Under the pieces are notes generated by a model, which was given only the letters and a program-made list of their open reading frames with translations, was not told where the DNA came from and searched no databases. Shown one piece after another: positions 11,603 to 21,986 of a DNA stretch of 64,000 bases. The stretch covers positions 1,178,001 through 1,242,000 of the forward strand of contig OY723244.1 of assembly GCA_963210315.1 (NCBI GenBank), in the 5' to 3' direction. Position numbers and translations under genes: made by a program. Source of the stretch: Rhynchopus euleeides (lineage: Eukaryota > Euglenozoa > Diplonemea > Diplonemida > Diplonemidae). Position 1 is the stretch's first letter. Every line of letters starts with the position of its first letter.

Positions 11603-14600
11603 CTACTCGCCCCGCTCCACCTCCGTCTGCAGCTTGCGCATGTAGACGCGCAGGCTGACCCCCGGCTCCCTCGTCTGGTTCCCGGGCTCGGCCTGCGCGC
11701 CCCCTTGCAGGATGCGCGCCTGCAGCCACTCCGCCGCTACGTCACCTGCCACCCTGGGCGAGAGGGGGCAAAGGCCATAGCTGGGGTGGAAGCAGTGCCT
11801 CCACGCCTCGACGGTGCGGGGGATGGCTCCTCCCATCGAGACGCAGGGGGCCATGCCGCGGGCCCGCGCTACCACCCCCTCGGCCCAGACACGGGACGCC
11901 GCAAGCTCCTGCAGAGCGGGGATGTTCGCCGCGGGCGTCTCGTCGTCCCCGTAGGCGTCGATGGCCTGGAGGTCGTCCTCGGGCTCCCACACGTTCGCCG
12001 GGTCGTCGTCGAACTCCATGGGGCCCGCCGCGTCACCCTGACGCAGCTCCTCCAGGCGTCTCGAGGACGCGGCCGTCCGGCTGCGGCGCTGCCCGTCCCG
12101 GCGGGCCTGCGCGGCGTTGCGCATCATCGTCGCAGCAACCCCCTGGATCCCGCCAGCCCCACCGGGGGCTGTTCCGCCAGAGGTGCCAGAGGGGGCTGTG
12201 TTGAAGGTGTGGGAGCCTCCGCCCTGGCGGCGCCGCGCGGCCTGAGCGGGGCCAGACGGCTGGGCGCCTGCCGCCGTGACCGGAGCCGCAGAGGGCACAC
12301 CAGAGGGGGCTGTGTTTGAGGTTTGGGAGCCTCCGCCCTGGTGGTTCTCTGTGGCCCCCGACCCCGACGGCGGGCACTCTGCATGTTGGGCCTGCCCCTG
12401 CATGGGGGCTGGGGCAGCCCGGGAGGCACTCTCCGCCGGGGGCACGCTGTGGCCGTGGGTCGCGGAGGGCGCACCAGAGGGGGCTGTGTTTGAGGTTTGG
12501 GAGCCTCCGCCCTGGTGCATCTCCACGTCCTGGCCGGGAGCGACCGGCTCCTCCGCCACTTCCTCCTTCACCCGCGTTGGATGGTGCGCAGCCCCCGACG
12601 AGTCGTGCGGGGCACTCGGCTGCCTGGGCCCCATCGGCGTGTCGTGCATGCGGCTCGGGATGGGCTTCCGCCGGCGGGGGCGCGCCCGGGCGGACTCCAG
12701 GACCTCCCGCAGATCCGGGGTGACCGCGGGTTGCTCCGCAGGGTCTGGAGCGTCGACATCCACCGCCACCCGGTCAATGTAGCCTGGGCACCGCTCACCC
12801 CGCACTGCGCATGACGCGCACACTTTGCGCCAGCATCTGCCACACGCGTGATGCCTCGCGGAGCGGTCGAACGGGCGGCGGCACTTCTCGCACTCCTCCA
12901 CCTGGCCCGCCGAGCCCCCCTGACGCACCATCTGCATGGGACTATCACCATCGCACCCCGTGACATCCGCTGCCATCGGCTTCGGGGGAAGACCCGCCAG
13001 GTGCTGACGCATGGGCTCCGGCATAACTAGGGGCACGTAGTGCCCATGTTGCCCCCCCGTCCTCCGCAGACAGTGGGCGTCCACCACTGCACCCGCACCT
13101 ACTGGGGACAGAAGCATCGGCTGGTGGTTGTCGATGAGCACGAGGACGACGCATCTGGTCACGCGCGCAGCCGCCGCCAGGGCGATGAAGTCCGCCCAGG
13201 TGCGCACGTCGTCGCTCCCTGCGCGCATCATCTGCTCGGCCCACTGGTTCGGACCCTCCTCCACCCGCATCCGGAGGTCCGGGTCGCGCATCGCCCTGCG
13301 GACTGCCTCTTGGCGCAGCCACCCGCTGGATTGCTTCACCGATCGGGCACCCAGCGTGGCCAACGCATCAAAAGCACAGTCCCCCACCCGGAACGACCAC
13401 CCGTCCGGCTCGACCAGGCCCAGCCGCGCCTGCTGCTGCAGGGACGACAAGCTCAGCCTCCCGTCCGTCTGGCCGCGCCACTCCAGCAATTGGGCCAGGG
13501 GGTCAGCCGCCACCCCACCCGCCGGCTGCGGGAGGTCCCCCTCCGCGGGGGGAGGCGGCGGGCGTGGGCGGCGGGGAGGGGCAGGTTCGGGTTCAGGGGT
13601 CGGCTCCTCGGGGCCCGCCGCGTCATCCGGGTCACACATGAAATCCTCCGCGTCCATGTGCCCGTCGAAGTGTGGCGCGGGGGCCAGGTCCGTGTCAGGC
13701 GCGAAGAAGTAGTCCGGCTCCACGCCCACCAGCGGATCCGGCAAGACCCGCTCCCGAGTCTGACCAGAGCGCAGGTCCGTGCACAGCGCCCCCCTGCGGA
13801 GCGACGACCGCCCCACCGCCCGCATCAACGGCACCACTATCCGCGCCGCCCAGGAACGAGTGAGCTCGGCCCTGTCCCCCAGCTTGTGGTCCACCGCGAA
13901 GCTGACCAAGTGCCTGAAGAGCCGCACGGCCTCCGGACCCATCCCGCCCGACTGCTCCAGGGCGAACGCGGAGAAGGCGATCTCAACCTCCTGACACCGC
14001 GCCCCGTGCTTGCGATGCTTGGATGCTTCAGCCCGCGACGCGGTGTACCCCCGCGCTCTCGCCGCACCCTGCCTCGCAGACTCCGCGCACGTCGACCACA
14101 CGGTCACGTCGATCGCCCGGCCCCGCGACTCACCTATGCCGCACGGGAGGAACACGTCAGCCGGCTTGCCCCCGCCCAAGAGGAGGTGGTTGGGCTCCAG
14201 CTGGGGGCCGAGTCCCGCGTCCCGCGCCAGCCCCAGCACCCCGAGCTTCACCGCGTCGTGGCGCTTGATGCGGTCCGCCGATGCCTGGCAGCTGAACACA
14301 TGGGCGCCCAAGACGTCCATGGCGTCCCCGCACTCGTGGCACCGCGACCCAGGGGCGAAGACGACGAGGCCCAGGCGCAGGCGAGCCGCCACTTGGTACT
14401 CCTCCCTCCCCATCGCAAACTGTTGTTCTGGCGTCACCGTCACCCACGCCCCTGCGCCTGGGAGGGACGCGGACAACTGACGCCCTTTACTCAGCACGTC
14501 AGCCTCCGCCAGTAGGGTCTCGTGCTGCCGGCTGATGATCGCCAGGGATAGGTCGCGCTGGCGGAGGGGCTCGCCCGGGCGCTTGTGAGGGTCCACCCAG

Positions 14601-17600
14601 TCCGCCTCCGCCACCAGCTCGTTGTGGGCGGTCGCTGCCACGCGCCACGCATCCGCATCCCAACGATATCCGCTGTCCAGCTGCACACATAGGGGGAAGA
14701 AGGAGCTAGCCGCCGCCAAAGCCGCAGCGGTGATGTGGTCCTCCGACCTCCGAATGCCCATACCCCCTAGCCTGACGGGCAGGGCCGCCTGGTCTCGCGC
14801 ATCGTCAGGGAGGGTCCCGTCCCTGTCCCCGAGCACAGATGCCAGCACCATCCCGATTTCCTTGTCATACTGGCGAAGGTATTCTCTCCCGGCGTACCCA
14901 ATTGCGCGCATCTGGAAGACCAGCTTGCAGAAGCCTTCACAGTGTCGCAGGAGGGTCATGGCCACTTGCGCGTCTTGGAGGTGGTGAAGCTGGCGCAGGT
15001 TCGGGATGAACTTCTCTCTCAGTTTTGTATCCATCACCCGCTCGCAGAATTCCGCATCCCCCACCGGAGCCCCGAGGAACTCGAAGTTGTGGTGGAGGAG
15101 GTCCATGCGAGTCGCGCGCTCCTTTTCCGTCGCGGCTACATCAAGGCCCGCTCCCCGGAGGCCCTCCACCGAGTGCCCATTCAGCGAGATCACTTCGCAT
15201 TTGCGGCGTGCCACCACCAGGCCCAGCTCCGCGCTCCGCCGCTCGAGGATCGCGAACGCGTGGCCGACCGCCCCGGGGGAGCCCATCAGCGTGCCATCGT
15301 CCAAGTACCACACGCTGCCCTCCACCCCCGGCAGCTTGCCTAGGTCCTCGGTCAGCTGGCGGATGGCCAGGGAGAACAGGAGCGGCCCGAGGGGGTCCCC
15401 CTGCTGTACCCCCCTCTGCGATTCGAGCACTTCGCCACGGTATATCAGGGCTGAGGGCGACGCGTAGCACCACTCGACCCACGCCGACAGCTCCGGGAGG
15501 TCCCGCCTGACAGCATCGATGAACGCCTGCCTGTTAACCATGTTAAAGGCGTTGGCATAGTCGATCTTCAGCAGGACCTTGTCCGCCCCCCTGTTGCGCG
15601 CCGCGAAGTCCTTCACGACCGCCGTGGCCGCCTCCAGTCCGCCGTCCACCGCCACTCCTACTTGCCTCCCCTTCAGGAGGAGCTTCCCAGCCTGTTCCCT
15701 GACGTCTGCGGTGAGGGTTTTGGCCACCAGGCGGCGGAGGGTCTCCCCAACCGCGATCGGGCGGATCCCCGCGTCTGGCTTGGGGAGCGCGACCAGAGAC
15801 GCGCCCGCGATGTGCCGGGCCAGCTGCGGGGGGGCCTCGCCTCTGCGCAGGACATTCACCACCGCCGTGAGGGCCGGAAGCACATCCACTCCCTCCACCT
15901 GGACGAGCTCCCGGAGGTGGTCCGCCCTCAGGCCTGAGGGGCCGGCGCCCGTGCCCCTCGGTAACCCCTTCAGCGCTTTAAACACCTCGGCGGGGGTGGC
16001 ATCCGCGGGCACTACCCGCGTCGCCGCGGAGATGGCTGGGCTGTCCGCTTCCGGGTGCATTGCTAGGAGCTTCGCTTTCGTGGCAGGGGTGGCAGGCGCC
16101 AGGCCGGCGCTCCTGGTGCGCGCCATCGCCGCCGAATACCGCCCTTGTCTCGCCGCTTGCACCACCGCTTCCTCGGTCTCCTCCCATGTGGGGGCAGCCT
16201 CCACCCGTCCCGGGCCCGGGGCTTCCGTCCGGGCCCGGCGCCAGAGCTCCGACGCGCGTCCTTCCCGCCAGAGGATGATCGCCTCCTCCCGGGCCCGCTT
16301 CGCCAGCAGCTGCTTCTTCTTCCCTCCACGGTAGGTGCGGAAGAGGGTTTTGGGCACCAAGAGGAGGCGGAGCCACGCCGTGGTGCTCGAACTATTCGCT
16401 GCGACATCCCACAGGGCCTGGCTATAGGCTACCGCCGCCGGGCGGAGGATCGCCCCGGGGACCGACAGCGACACCCCCACTCGCTCCGTGTGGATGCTCT
16501 CAAGGGGAGGGAGGCGACCCGCATCCGCTGCCTCCGCCGCAGAGGGTGCGCGCCTGTTCGGCACCACAGGGGTCGCGCCACGTGGGCGGCACTTCACGCA
16601 GGAGTCCAAGGAGGTGCTCATTACCTTCGAGCACCACATGCACTTCTTCATGCCCAGCAGACGAAGCGCGCTCGGCGGGAACTCCTCACCCTGGTCTGCG
16701 TGCGCCTGGGCGTGCTTGCGGAGCGTCTCCTTGGACGAATACGGCGTATGCCGGTGGAGAGCCGAGCCCGCGCAGGCCGTGAGGGGGCAGAACCAGCGGC
16801 GACGCACATCCCCCAGGCCCGCCCCTTCTGCCTCCTGGGCACCCTCCCCTAGGGCCGCCGGGCAGGCGTCTCGACACGTGGCTGGGCTGAGGTGGGCCGG
16901 CGCCGCGCTCTCTCGAAGGGCCCTGCGTCGGGCAAGGGGCATGGCCACTCCCTCGTAGTGGTTGCCAGAGAGAGCCACCACCCTGACATCTGCGGGGGCT
17001 GGCCCCTGCTTCTTAGGGCGCCGCGGGTCCACACGGATTGCCTGACCCCTGCCCTCCTGCACCACCACCACTGACAAGTCCCACGCTCCCGCCGCCAGGT
17101 GCAGCGCGAGGTGGTCCCCATGCGCCGCACCAGCCAGGCCCGCCCGATACTCCTCGACCCGCCTGGCGTCCCCTAACAAGTGAAGCAGTTGAGGTTTCAC
17201 CGAGGCGTCCCCTGCACGCCGGGACAGCTCGGAGCGCATGCCCACTATGTCGTCGTGGGAGGGGAGGGCGGCCGTGGGCGTGAGTGCCGCGAAGAGGCAG
17301 TCCCCTGTCGCCTGATTCGGCACCCTGGACCCCCCGAACTGCGACAGGACCTCGTCCACCCCAGTCCAGTCCTCCTCCATCTCCAGGTCCCCACCGCACA
17401 GGTCGCGCGGGCCGAGGAAGAGCGGGGGGCGCTCTGACGTTGCGCACAGGAGGCGGGTCCGTCTCATGGGCTGTACGGAGCGCCACAAGTCCAGGGTCAC
17501 CGCGTCCCGCATCTCCGACTCCCGCAGCCGCGCTGCCGTCACGGCCACCTCCACCCCAGCCCAGACGAGACACGCGAGCGACAGGAACCCCAGCCCCCAG

Positions 17601-19177
17601 ACCCCGCCCGACAGGGCCCCCGCCGACGCCAGGACCGGCAACACCTCTGCCACTCGCTCCGCCCGACTCACCCGACGCAGCGCGTCCAGCCCGGCGCCGA
17701 TCCGGTCCTCCGAGCGGCGGACGGAGGCAGGCAGGAGAACCTCCAGGCGCGGCCTGCGGGCCACCCATCGGGATCGCCTGCGGGCCCTCCACGACCAGCG
17801 AGGGAGCCAGCCGCGTCGGTTGGCCAGGCGGCGCTGCCGTACCATCGCCGAGCCCACCAGCACCCACCCGCCCGTCGCCAGCCCGTATGCGGACGCCGCC
17901 ACCACTCCTGCCCGTAGATCGCTCGCAGATAGGACCTCGACCCAGAGCGCGCCGGCGGCGATCACGGCCGCCCCGCCCAGGCCCGCCGCCAGCCCGCACG
18001 CCTCCGTGAACCCCGGGAGCACACCCGCCGCCCTGCCCGACACCCTCAGCCAGCGCACCACCCGGCTCACCCGCCCTAGGGCCCAGGAAATGCCCCGCGC
18101 CGCTCTTGATGGGGACAGCCCCGCAGCCAGCAGTACGGGCAGGACCCCCAACCCCCACCACCAGGCCCAGGCCGTCTCTCCCTGTAGTGCGACCCACCTA
18201 GGCTCCCAGACGAAGACGAACCCCCAGCACGCAGCAGCTGACGAGGCCCAGGCGCGTTCCACCCCGCCCGCCACCACCCAGCAGCACCCTCCCACCACCG
18301 CTGCTCTCCACGCTTTCGACTGCCCCCACACACTGTGCATCAGCCTCGTCGCCCGTCTCCGCCCGACTGCCCACCAGCCTCGCGCCCGGCACCGACTCAG
18401 GGCAAATACAGCCGGCCACCAGCTCCAGCCCAGCGTCCCCGCCACCACCACCGCCCACCCAAGAGTCGCCCTTACCCAGCCAACCCCCCAGTACCCGCCC
18501 AGGGGGGGGAGCTCGGGGGAGGGGGGTGGAAAGACATAAGCTGGGAGGGGGGCGCCCGGGACGGGGGGGGGACCACACGACACTCCCTCCCACCATCCCC
18601 CACAACGCGGGCAGAGCCCATCTCGTCCCCCCCTGTCAGCTATCACGCCGGGGGCGCCGTACTTGGCCCCGCGGGGGCGGCTAAGCGGCTTCCGCCGCTC
18701 CAGAGGCCCTGCGGGCGTGGTCTCTGCAGCGGTGACCGCCGCTGCCTGCTCGGGGGGGGGCCGCGGCCCTTCCGCAGCCGTCGGGGAGTGCCGTTGGGGG
18801 GTGCATGAAGCCGGTGGGTCAGACCGGTGTGCTGTTGTTGGGGGGGGGCCCGTGTGGGCCCCGCCCTCCCCCGGCTCCGCCTGTCCCGGTGCTGCCGCCG
18901 CCGCCGCAGCCGTTGCTGCCGCTGCTCCCGCCGCTACCGGGGGCGACCCGGGCTGCCCACGTGCGGGGGGTTGCGACCCCCGCGCCGCTGCCGCTACCGG
19001 GGGCGGCCCGGGCTGCACTCGTGTGGGGGGCTGCGACCCCCCCGTCTCCCTCGCTACCGGGGGCGGCCCGGGCTGCTCTCCCGCTGGGGGCGTGAGCGCC
19101 GCCACCAGCAGCGCCATGAGGGCCCACTGCCCTCGCCTCCTCGCGTGCCCACGGCCGGGCGCATCTCGCGCCTCCAT
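11603..19177 (-). CDS. LINE polyprotein: membrane region, two OTU-like domains, RT, endonuclease, FYVE-like finger
   Basis: I chose the Met at 19177 (2524 residues) because a signal-peptide-like stretch follows at once (residues 17-30, WALMALLVAALTPP). The frame stays open upstream to 19798, so an earlier start is possible. Order of parts: proline/alanine-rich region (31-225); about six or seven hydrophobic segments between 228 and 548; a first OTU-like cysteine protease motif (NQATGDCLFAAL, Cys627, with GNHYEG further on); two zinc-finger-like clusters; reverse transcriptase (LKIDYANAFN, RGVQQGDPLGP, then YLDD at 1291-1294); CHEC...HVFSC (from Cys1613); endonuclease motifs KPADVF and AIDVTV (about 1668-1690); a second OTU-like motif (GDCAFDAL, Cys1934, with GHYVPLV); a FYVE- or RING-like finger with RHHACGRC (about 2100-2130); and three QGGGS(Q/H)T-type repeats near the C terminus. 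RT and endonuclease are solid; OTU and FYVE labels rest on short motifs. A membrane region in a LINE protein is very unusual. Confidence 0.85.
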   Translation of the reverse strand: MEARDAPGRGHARRRGQWALMALLVAALTPPAGEQPGPPPVARETGGSQPPTRVQPGPPPVAAAARGSQPPARGQPGSPPVAAGAAAATAAAAAAAPGQAEPGEGGAHTGPPPTTAHRSDPPASCTPQRHSPTAAEGPRPPPEQAAAVTAAETTPAGPLERRKPLSRPRGAKYGAPGVIADRGGRDGLCPRCGGWWEGVSCGPPPVPGAPLPAYVFPPPSPELPPLGGYWGVGWVRATLGWAVVVAGTLGWSWWPAVFALSRCRARGWWAVGRRRATRLMHSVWGQSKAWRAAVVGGCCWVVAGGVERAWASSAAACWGFVFVWEPRWVALQGETAWAWWWGLGVLPVLLAAGLSPSRAARGISWALGRVSRVVRWLRVSGRAAGVLPGFTEACGLAAGLGGAAVIAAGALWVEVLSASDLRAGVVAASAYGLATGGWVLVGSAMVRQRRLANRRGWLPRWSWRARRRSRWVARRPRLEVLLPASVRRSEDRIGAGLDALRRVSRAERVAEVLPVLASAGALSGGVWGLGFLSLACLVWAGVEVAVTAARLRESEMRDAVTLDLWRSVQPMRRTRLLCATSERPPLFLGPRDLCGGDLEMEEDWTGVDEVLSQFGGSRVPNQATGDCLFAALTPTAALPSHDDIVGMRSELSRRAGDASVKPQLLHLLGDARRVEEYRAGLAGAAHGDHLALHLAAGAWDLSVVVVQEGRGQAIRVDPRRPKKQGPAPADVRVVALSGNHYEGVAMPLARRRALRESAAPAHLSPATCRDACPAALGEGAQEAEGAGLGDVRRRWFCPLTACAGSALHRHTPYSSKETLRKHAQAHADQGEEFPPSALRLLGMKKCMWCSKVMSTSLDSCVKCRPRGATPVVPNRRAPSAAEAADAGRLPPLESIHTERVGVSLSVPGAILRPAAVAYSQALWDVAANSSSTTAWLRLLLVPKTLFRTYRGGKKKQLLAKRAREEAIILWREGRASELWRRARTEAPGPGRVEAAPTWEETEEAVVQAARQGRYSAAMARTRSAGLAPATPATKAKLLAMHPEADSPAISAATRVVPADATPAEVFKALKGLPRGTGAGPSGLRADHLRELVQVEGVDVLPALTAVVNVLRRGEAPPQLARHIAGASLVALPKPDAGIRPIAVGETLRRLVAKTLTADVREQAGKLLLKGRQVGVAVDGGLEAATAVVKDFAARNRGADKVLLKIDYANAFNMVNRQAFIDAVRRDLPELSAWVEWCYASPSALIYRGEVLESQRGVQQGDPLGPLLFSLAIRQLTEDLGKLPGVEGSVWYLDDGTLMGSPGAVGHAFAILERRSAELGLVVARRKCEVISLNGHSVEGLRGAGLDVAATEKERATRMDLLHHNFEFLGAPVGDAEFCERVMDTKLREKFIPNLRQLHHLQDAQVAMTLLRHCEGFCKLVFQMRAIGYAGREYLRQYDKEIGMVLASVLGDRDGTLPDDARDQAALPVRLGGMGIRRSEDHITAAALAAASSFFPLCVQLDSGYRWDADAWRVAATAHNELVAEADWVDPHKRPGEPLRQRDLSLAIISRQHETLLAEADVLSKGRQLSASLPGAGAWVTVTPEQQFAMGREEYQVAARLRLGLVVFAPGSRCHECGDAMDVLGAHVFSCQASADRIKRHDAVKLGVLGLARDAGLGPQLEPNHLLLGGGKPADVFLPCGIGESRGRAIDVTVWSTCAESARQGAARARGYTASRAEASKHRKHGARCQEVEIAFSAFALEQSGGMGPEAVRLFRHLVSFAVDHKLGDRAELTRSWAARIVVPLMRAVGRSSLRRGALCTDLRSGQTRERVLPDPLVGVEPDYFFAPDTDLAPAPHFDGHMDAEDFMCDPDDAAGPEEPTPEPEPAPPRRPRPPPPPAEGDLPQPAGGVAADPLAQLLEWRGQTDGRLSLSSLQQQARLGLVEPDGWSFRVGDCAFDALATLGARSVKQSSGWLRQEAVRRAMRDPDLRMRVEEGPNQWAEQMMRAGSDDVRTWADFIALAAAARVTRCVVLVLIDNHQPMLLSPVGAGAVVDAHCLRRTGGQHGHYVPLVMPEPMRQHLAGLPPKPMAADVTGCDGDSPMQMVRQGGSAGQVEECEKCRRPFDRSARHHACGRCWRKVCASCAVRGERCPGYIDRVAVDVDAPDPAEQPAVTPDLREVLESARARPRRRKPIPSRMHDTPMGPRQPSAPHDSSGAAHHPTRVKEEVAEEPVAPGQDVEMHQGGGSQTSNTAPSGAPSATHGHSVPPAESASRAAPAPMQGQAQHAECPPSGSGATENHQGGGSQTSNTAPSGVPSAAPVTAAGAQPSGPAQAARRRQGGGSHTFNTAPSGTSGGTAPGGAGGIQGVAATMMRNAAQARRDGQRRSRTAASSRRLEELRQGDAAGPMEFDDDPANVWEPEDDLQAIDAYGDDETPAANIPALQELAASRVWAEGVVARARGMAPCVSMGGAIPRTVEAWRHCFHPSYGLCPLSPRVAGDVAAEWLQARILQGGAQAEPGNQTREPGVSLRVYMRKLQTEVERGE

Positions 19178-19464
19178 CACGACTCGCGCTCGCGTGCGTC
19201 GGGGGTGGGAAGGGGGGGACTGGGAAGGGAAGGGGAACAGAGCCCGAGGGACAAGTGGCCCCAGGGGGAGTGGTTTTTTGCTTGGGGATACGCTATTAGC
19301 CCAACCAGCCCTCCCGACTCTGCCCGCCCGCAAGTTCAAGAAGAAGTTTGGAAAGGGGAAAAGGGATGGGGGAGAGGAGGGAGAGGGAGGGGTTTTTGAA
19401 AGGGGAGGGGAGAACCCAACCGACCCAACCGACCAGGGGGGGGGGGGAGCGCGAGTGTGTATAC
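11603..19464 (-). mobile_element. Non-LTR retrotransposon (LINE) with RT and restriction-like endonuclease
   Basis: The element includes the long open frame ending at 11603 and its 5' leader up to the spliced-leader exon at 19465. Reverse transcriptase followed by a CCHC motif and a PD-(D/E)XK-type endonuclease is the layout of the site-specific LINE clades (R2, NeSL, CRE and relatives). CRE-clade elements of kinetoplastids (SLACS, CZAR, CRE1) are known to sit in spliced-leader RNA genes; this one lies just downstream of a spliced-leader exon in the same orientation, which fits that behaviour. The open frame is unbroken over 7.5 kb, suggesting recent activity. The 5' boundary is taken as the exon end and the 3' boundary is unknown. 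No target duplication was found. Confidence 0.75.
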
Positions 19465-19503
19465 CAATGAAGTACAGAAACTGTAGCTTAAGAAATCGTT
19501 GGT
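19465..19503 (-). ncRNA. Spliced-leader RNA exon (5' part of an SL RNA gene)
   Basis: On the minus strand the 39 bases start ACCAACGATTTC, contain CAGTTTCTGTACTTC and end ATTG, directly followed by GTATAC, a splice donor. The CAGTTTCTGTAC core and ATTG|GTAT end are the hallmark of kinetoplastid and diplonemid spliced leaders, and the CCAACGATTT start is what I remember for diplonemids. The rest of an SL RNA is not recognisable: after about 20 bases the sequence turns into C-rich LINE leader. I infer one SL RNA gene interrupted by the LINE. Small differences from the remembered exon may mean a divergent species or a decayed copy. Confidence 0.75.
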
Positions 19504-20037
19504 TTTTTTCCCTTGGCGAAAATCCGTGAAAAAATCCCCTCCGGAGGCCGGAAAAACCGGGAATCCAAAACCGGGAATGAAACTGAATCGACACCCCAGA
19601 TTCCCGGTTTTTCCCGGTTTTCCCGGTTCCCGGTTTTTCGGGCCTGTGTTGTGGTAAGGCCGGGGTTTGTAGGGGGAGATGCTCGCATTTTTTTTTCGGG
19701 GCCAAAATGGGTAGTTTTTGGACATCAGAGGGCACTGCGACCACGCACAGGCCTCGGAAACGCGATTCTCGGGCCTCAAATGAGAGACAGGTCCACACGA
19801 AAAAACGAATAGTGATGAACCCACAGAGGTTGCCCCATGCCTTGGAACCTATCTGCGAGGTTGCCCCATGCCTGGGAACCTATAGGATAGCGACCAGTGA
19901 AGACCCCGTTTTTTGTTGTGTGTTTTTTTTAATGAATTAGGAATCTTGCCAAACGGGAGGGGGATCGTCCCTTGGCCGGCGGAGATCTTTTATTTTGTTC
20001 GGCGACGATTTTTCCTCCAAAATTAGTTGTTACTTTT
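19504..20037. other. Upstream flank of the SL fragment; repeats only
   Basis: Contains a cluster of CCGGGAA/TTCCCGG units (19545-19645) and a 27-base direct repeat starting GAGGTTGCCCCATGCC (19826-19852 and 19857-19883). If the SL gene was functional, its promoter would lie at about 19504-19600, but I cannot identify elements. Confidence 0.45.
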
Positions 20038-20149
20038 GGGGGGTCTTCGCTACGGGGTGATCGTCAGTGCATTTTTGGTGCATTTCCTGTTGAACTAGGT
20101 GAAAAACTGACGAAGATTGACGAAGAATATCGACCAGCGAAGACCCCCC
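20038..20149 (+). mobile_element. Complete MITE, GGGGGTCTTCGCT family
   Basis: A 112-bp element with perfect 14-bp terminal inverted repeats GGGGGGTCTTCGCT. It cannot encode a protein. Two relatives lie at 10911 and 34534. The copy at 34534 shows a TAA target duplication, which with G-rich ends suggests a PIF/Harbinger-type MITE. Confidence 0.85.
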
Positions 20150-20833
20150 TTGGAGGAAAAAAAGAACACCCCGCCAAACTTCTTTCTTTCCCCCCCCCCC
20201 CCCCCCCCCCGAAAATTTGCCGAAATAGCGGCAATGCCGAGGGAAGACCGCCCCCCAACGTGCGACGCAACCATCTTCAGGAGGCAGCAATGGGGTACGC
20301 AATCGAGCAATGTCGATCATGCTGATGATCCCTTGATTGGGAGAGGGTTTCGCTCTGTGCCACGCTGTGTGTCAACACTTACCGCAGTCTGTTTTGTGAT
20401 TGCTGGGGGCTAGGCTCGCCTATTGCCTAAGGTATCTGCGCGCAGTGGGCTTTCGCTCAGGAGTGCAGAGAAGTGCGTCGCCTCACAACGAAGGAGACAA
20501 GCAGACACACTGACACCCCACGGCGCCAGCCGTGGGAGGTGACAACAGCCCCGCACCGCAGACACAGGTGGTGTGGAAGCACTGCCTTCCGATTCAGATG
20601 GAGTGGGTGGGGGCCAAGACTGAGAAGTACTGTAGGACATCGGGCTGTGATATGCTCATGCAACGTACACTCGCCGCGGGACGAGGTGTGCGCCACACAC
20701 CAGAATCATTTTGATGGAACACAGCTTGACACAGAGTGGAGAGCGCCCACAGGGAGCTGATCAAACCCCCGGCACTTCTGAACGGGAAGGCTCACCCCAT
20801 CGTATCTCCCCCACGGGGGGGGGGGGGGGGGGG
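20150..20833. other. No gene seen
   Basis: Begins with C-rich DNA and then mixed sequence up to a G run at the next transposon. Short frames here show no recognisable motif. Confidence 0.5.
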
Positions 20834-21986
20834 TAGGGGGGGTCACTGGGGGGGACAAACCCCAAAATTCCACTTTCCCTCGGAGGTCATTTTTGGGTCA
20901 AAAAAATATGAAAAACCGGTCCAGAATGTGTCGGAACCCGGATATCCCCCCACTACAACATGATCTGTGGCCTTGTTACCCTCTCAGACCCCATCCTAAT
21001 TTTCCATACCACAACTTGTACCTTGCCCACCCCCCGTGGGCAAGGTCTCATCGCGATCAACATGCAATGGGCCAAGAAAAGCTCTGTTCCACCCTTCAAA
21101 GCTGCCGAGAGGTTCCTGTGGAGTCTATCGGAACAGCAGTGCAAGCCCTGCTGTGAGATGGCGGTGCTGCAGGTCGCAGATATCGCACAAGAAGGTACCT
21201 ACCGGTTGTTGTACCGGAAGCACACCGTGGTGAAGGTGCAGCACAGGTGGCACGGTTGCCCCTGTACGAACAATCCACTGCAGCGCTCGCACCCTAGTGC
21301 TGACGTGAGCCGAGGTCGGTGTGGATCGAATTCAAACAGGTGTGGTGCACGACTGGCTGGAGGGTCTCCTCTCGTCAATGACAGTACAGCTGATCAGCCG
21401 CTTTCAGTGTACAGCCTCAACGGTGACTGCGCCCGCACAGGTCAACGCAAGCGGAATAGTGAATTCTGAGGTGGGGAAATCCACCTGTACCCTCGGCAGA
21501 GGATGTGCGCGCATTTGCGAAGCTACCGCGTCCCCAGACAACTGCCCAGGAAGCGTTCCGGGAGATACTTGACCCACAAACAGGGCGAGATCCGCAGCTT
21601 CCTGGGAAGGAAACGGGGTGCTGAATTGATGGATCGCGCCGAGGAGAGCGGGCTCCACCAGGATGAATTCACCATACTTGAGCTCCAGGAGAACCTCCTG
21701 GACGATATGTATGTGGAACTTGATACAATGCCTCTTCCCAGTGGTTGTAGTCAAAAAATGACGAAGCCACGCTACTACCCCGAGGTACAAGTTCTGGTAG
21801 GAAAAATTAAAATGGGCGAAAAATGCCTTCCCGGGTGTCAAAAATCACCGAAATGGGCCTAAAACCTGTTTTCCGCCACATATCGGCCAACAGATACCCA
21901 AAAATAGGCTCTCCGGGGGTCGGAATGGGGGTGTCGGAAAAATTGCTGTTTGTCTACCACTTTCCCTTAGCAGTGACCCCCCCCTA
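20834..21986. mobile_element. TA-bounded DNA transposon 1 (TAGGGGGGGTCACTG ends)
   Basis: The left end reads TAGGGGGGGTCACTG and the right end CAGTGACCCCCCCCTA, an inverted pair. Internal inverted blocks (20991-21030 against 21785-21822, core ACAACTTGTACC / GGTACAAGTTCTGG) support the boundaries. Length is 1153 bp, nearly the same as the element at 24420-25571, which has the same outer ends. The terminal TA is probably the duplicated target, as in Tc1/mariner-like elements. Interior frames look decayed and no transposase is recognised, so it is probably non-autonomous. Confidence 0.75.

Noticed and set aside
11465-18808. Long plus-strand frames opposite the LINE
   Set aside because: They are shadows in GC-rich coding DNA; only the minus frame contains RT and endonuclease motifs.
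19545-19645. TTCCCGG clusters on both sides of the LINE as its terminal repeats
   Set aside because: LINEs lack terminal repeats, similar clusters occur in hAT-1, and the two sides match only in the short unit.
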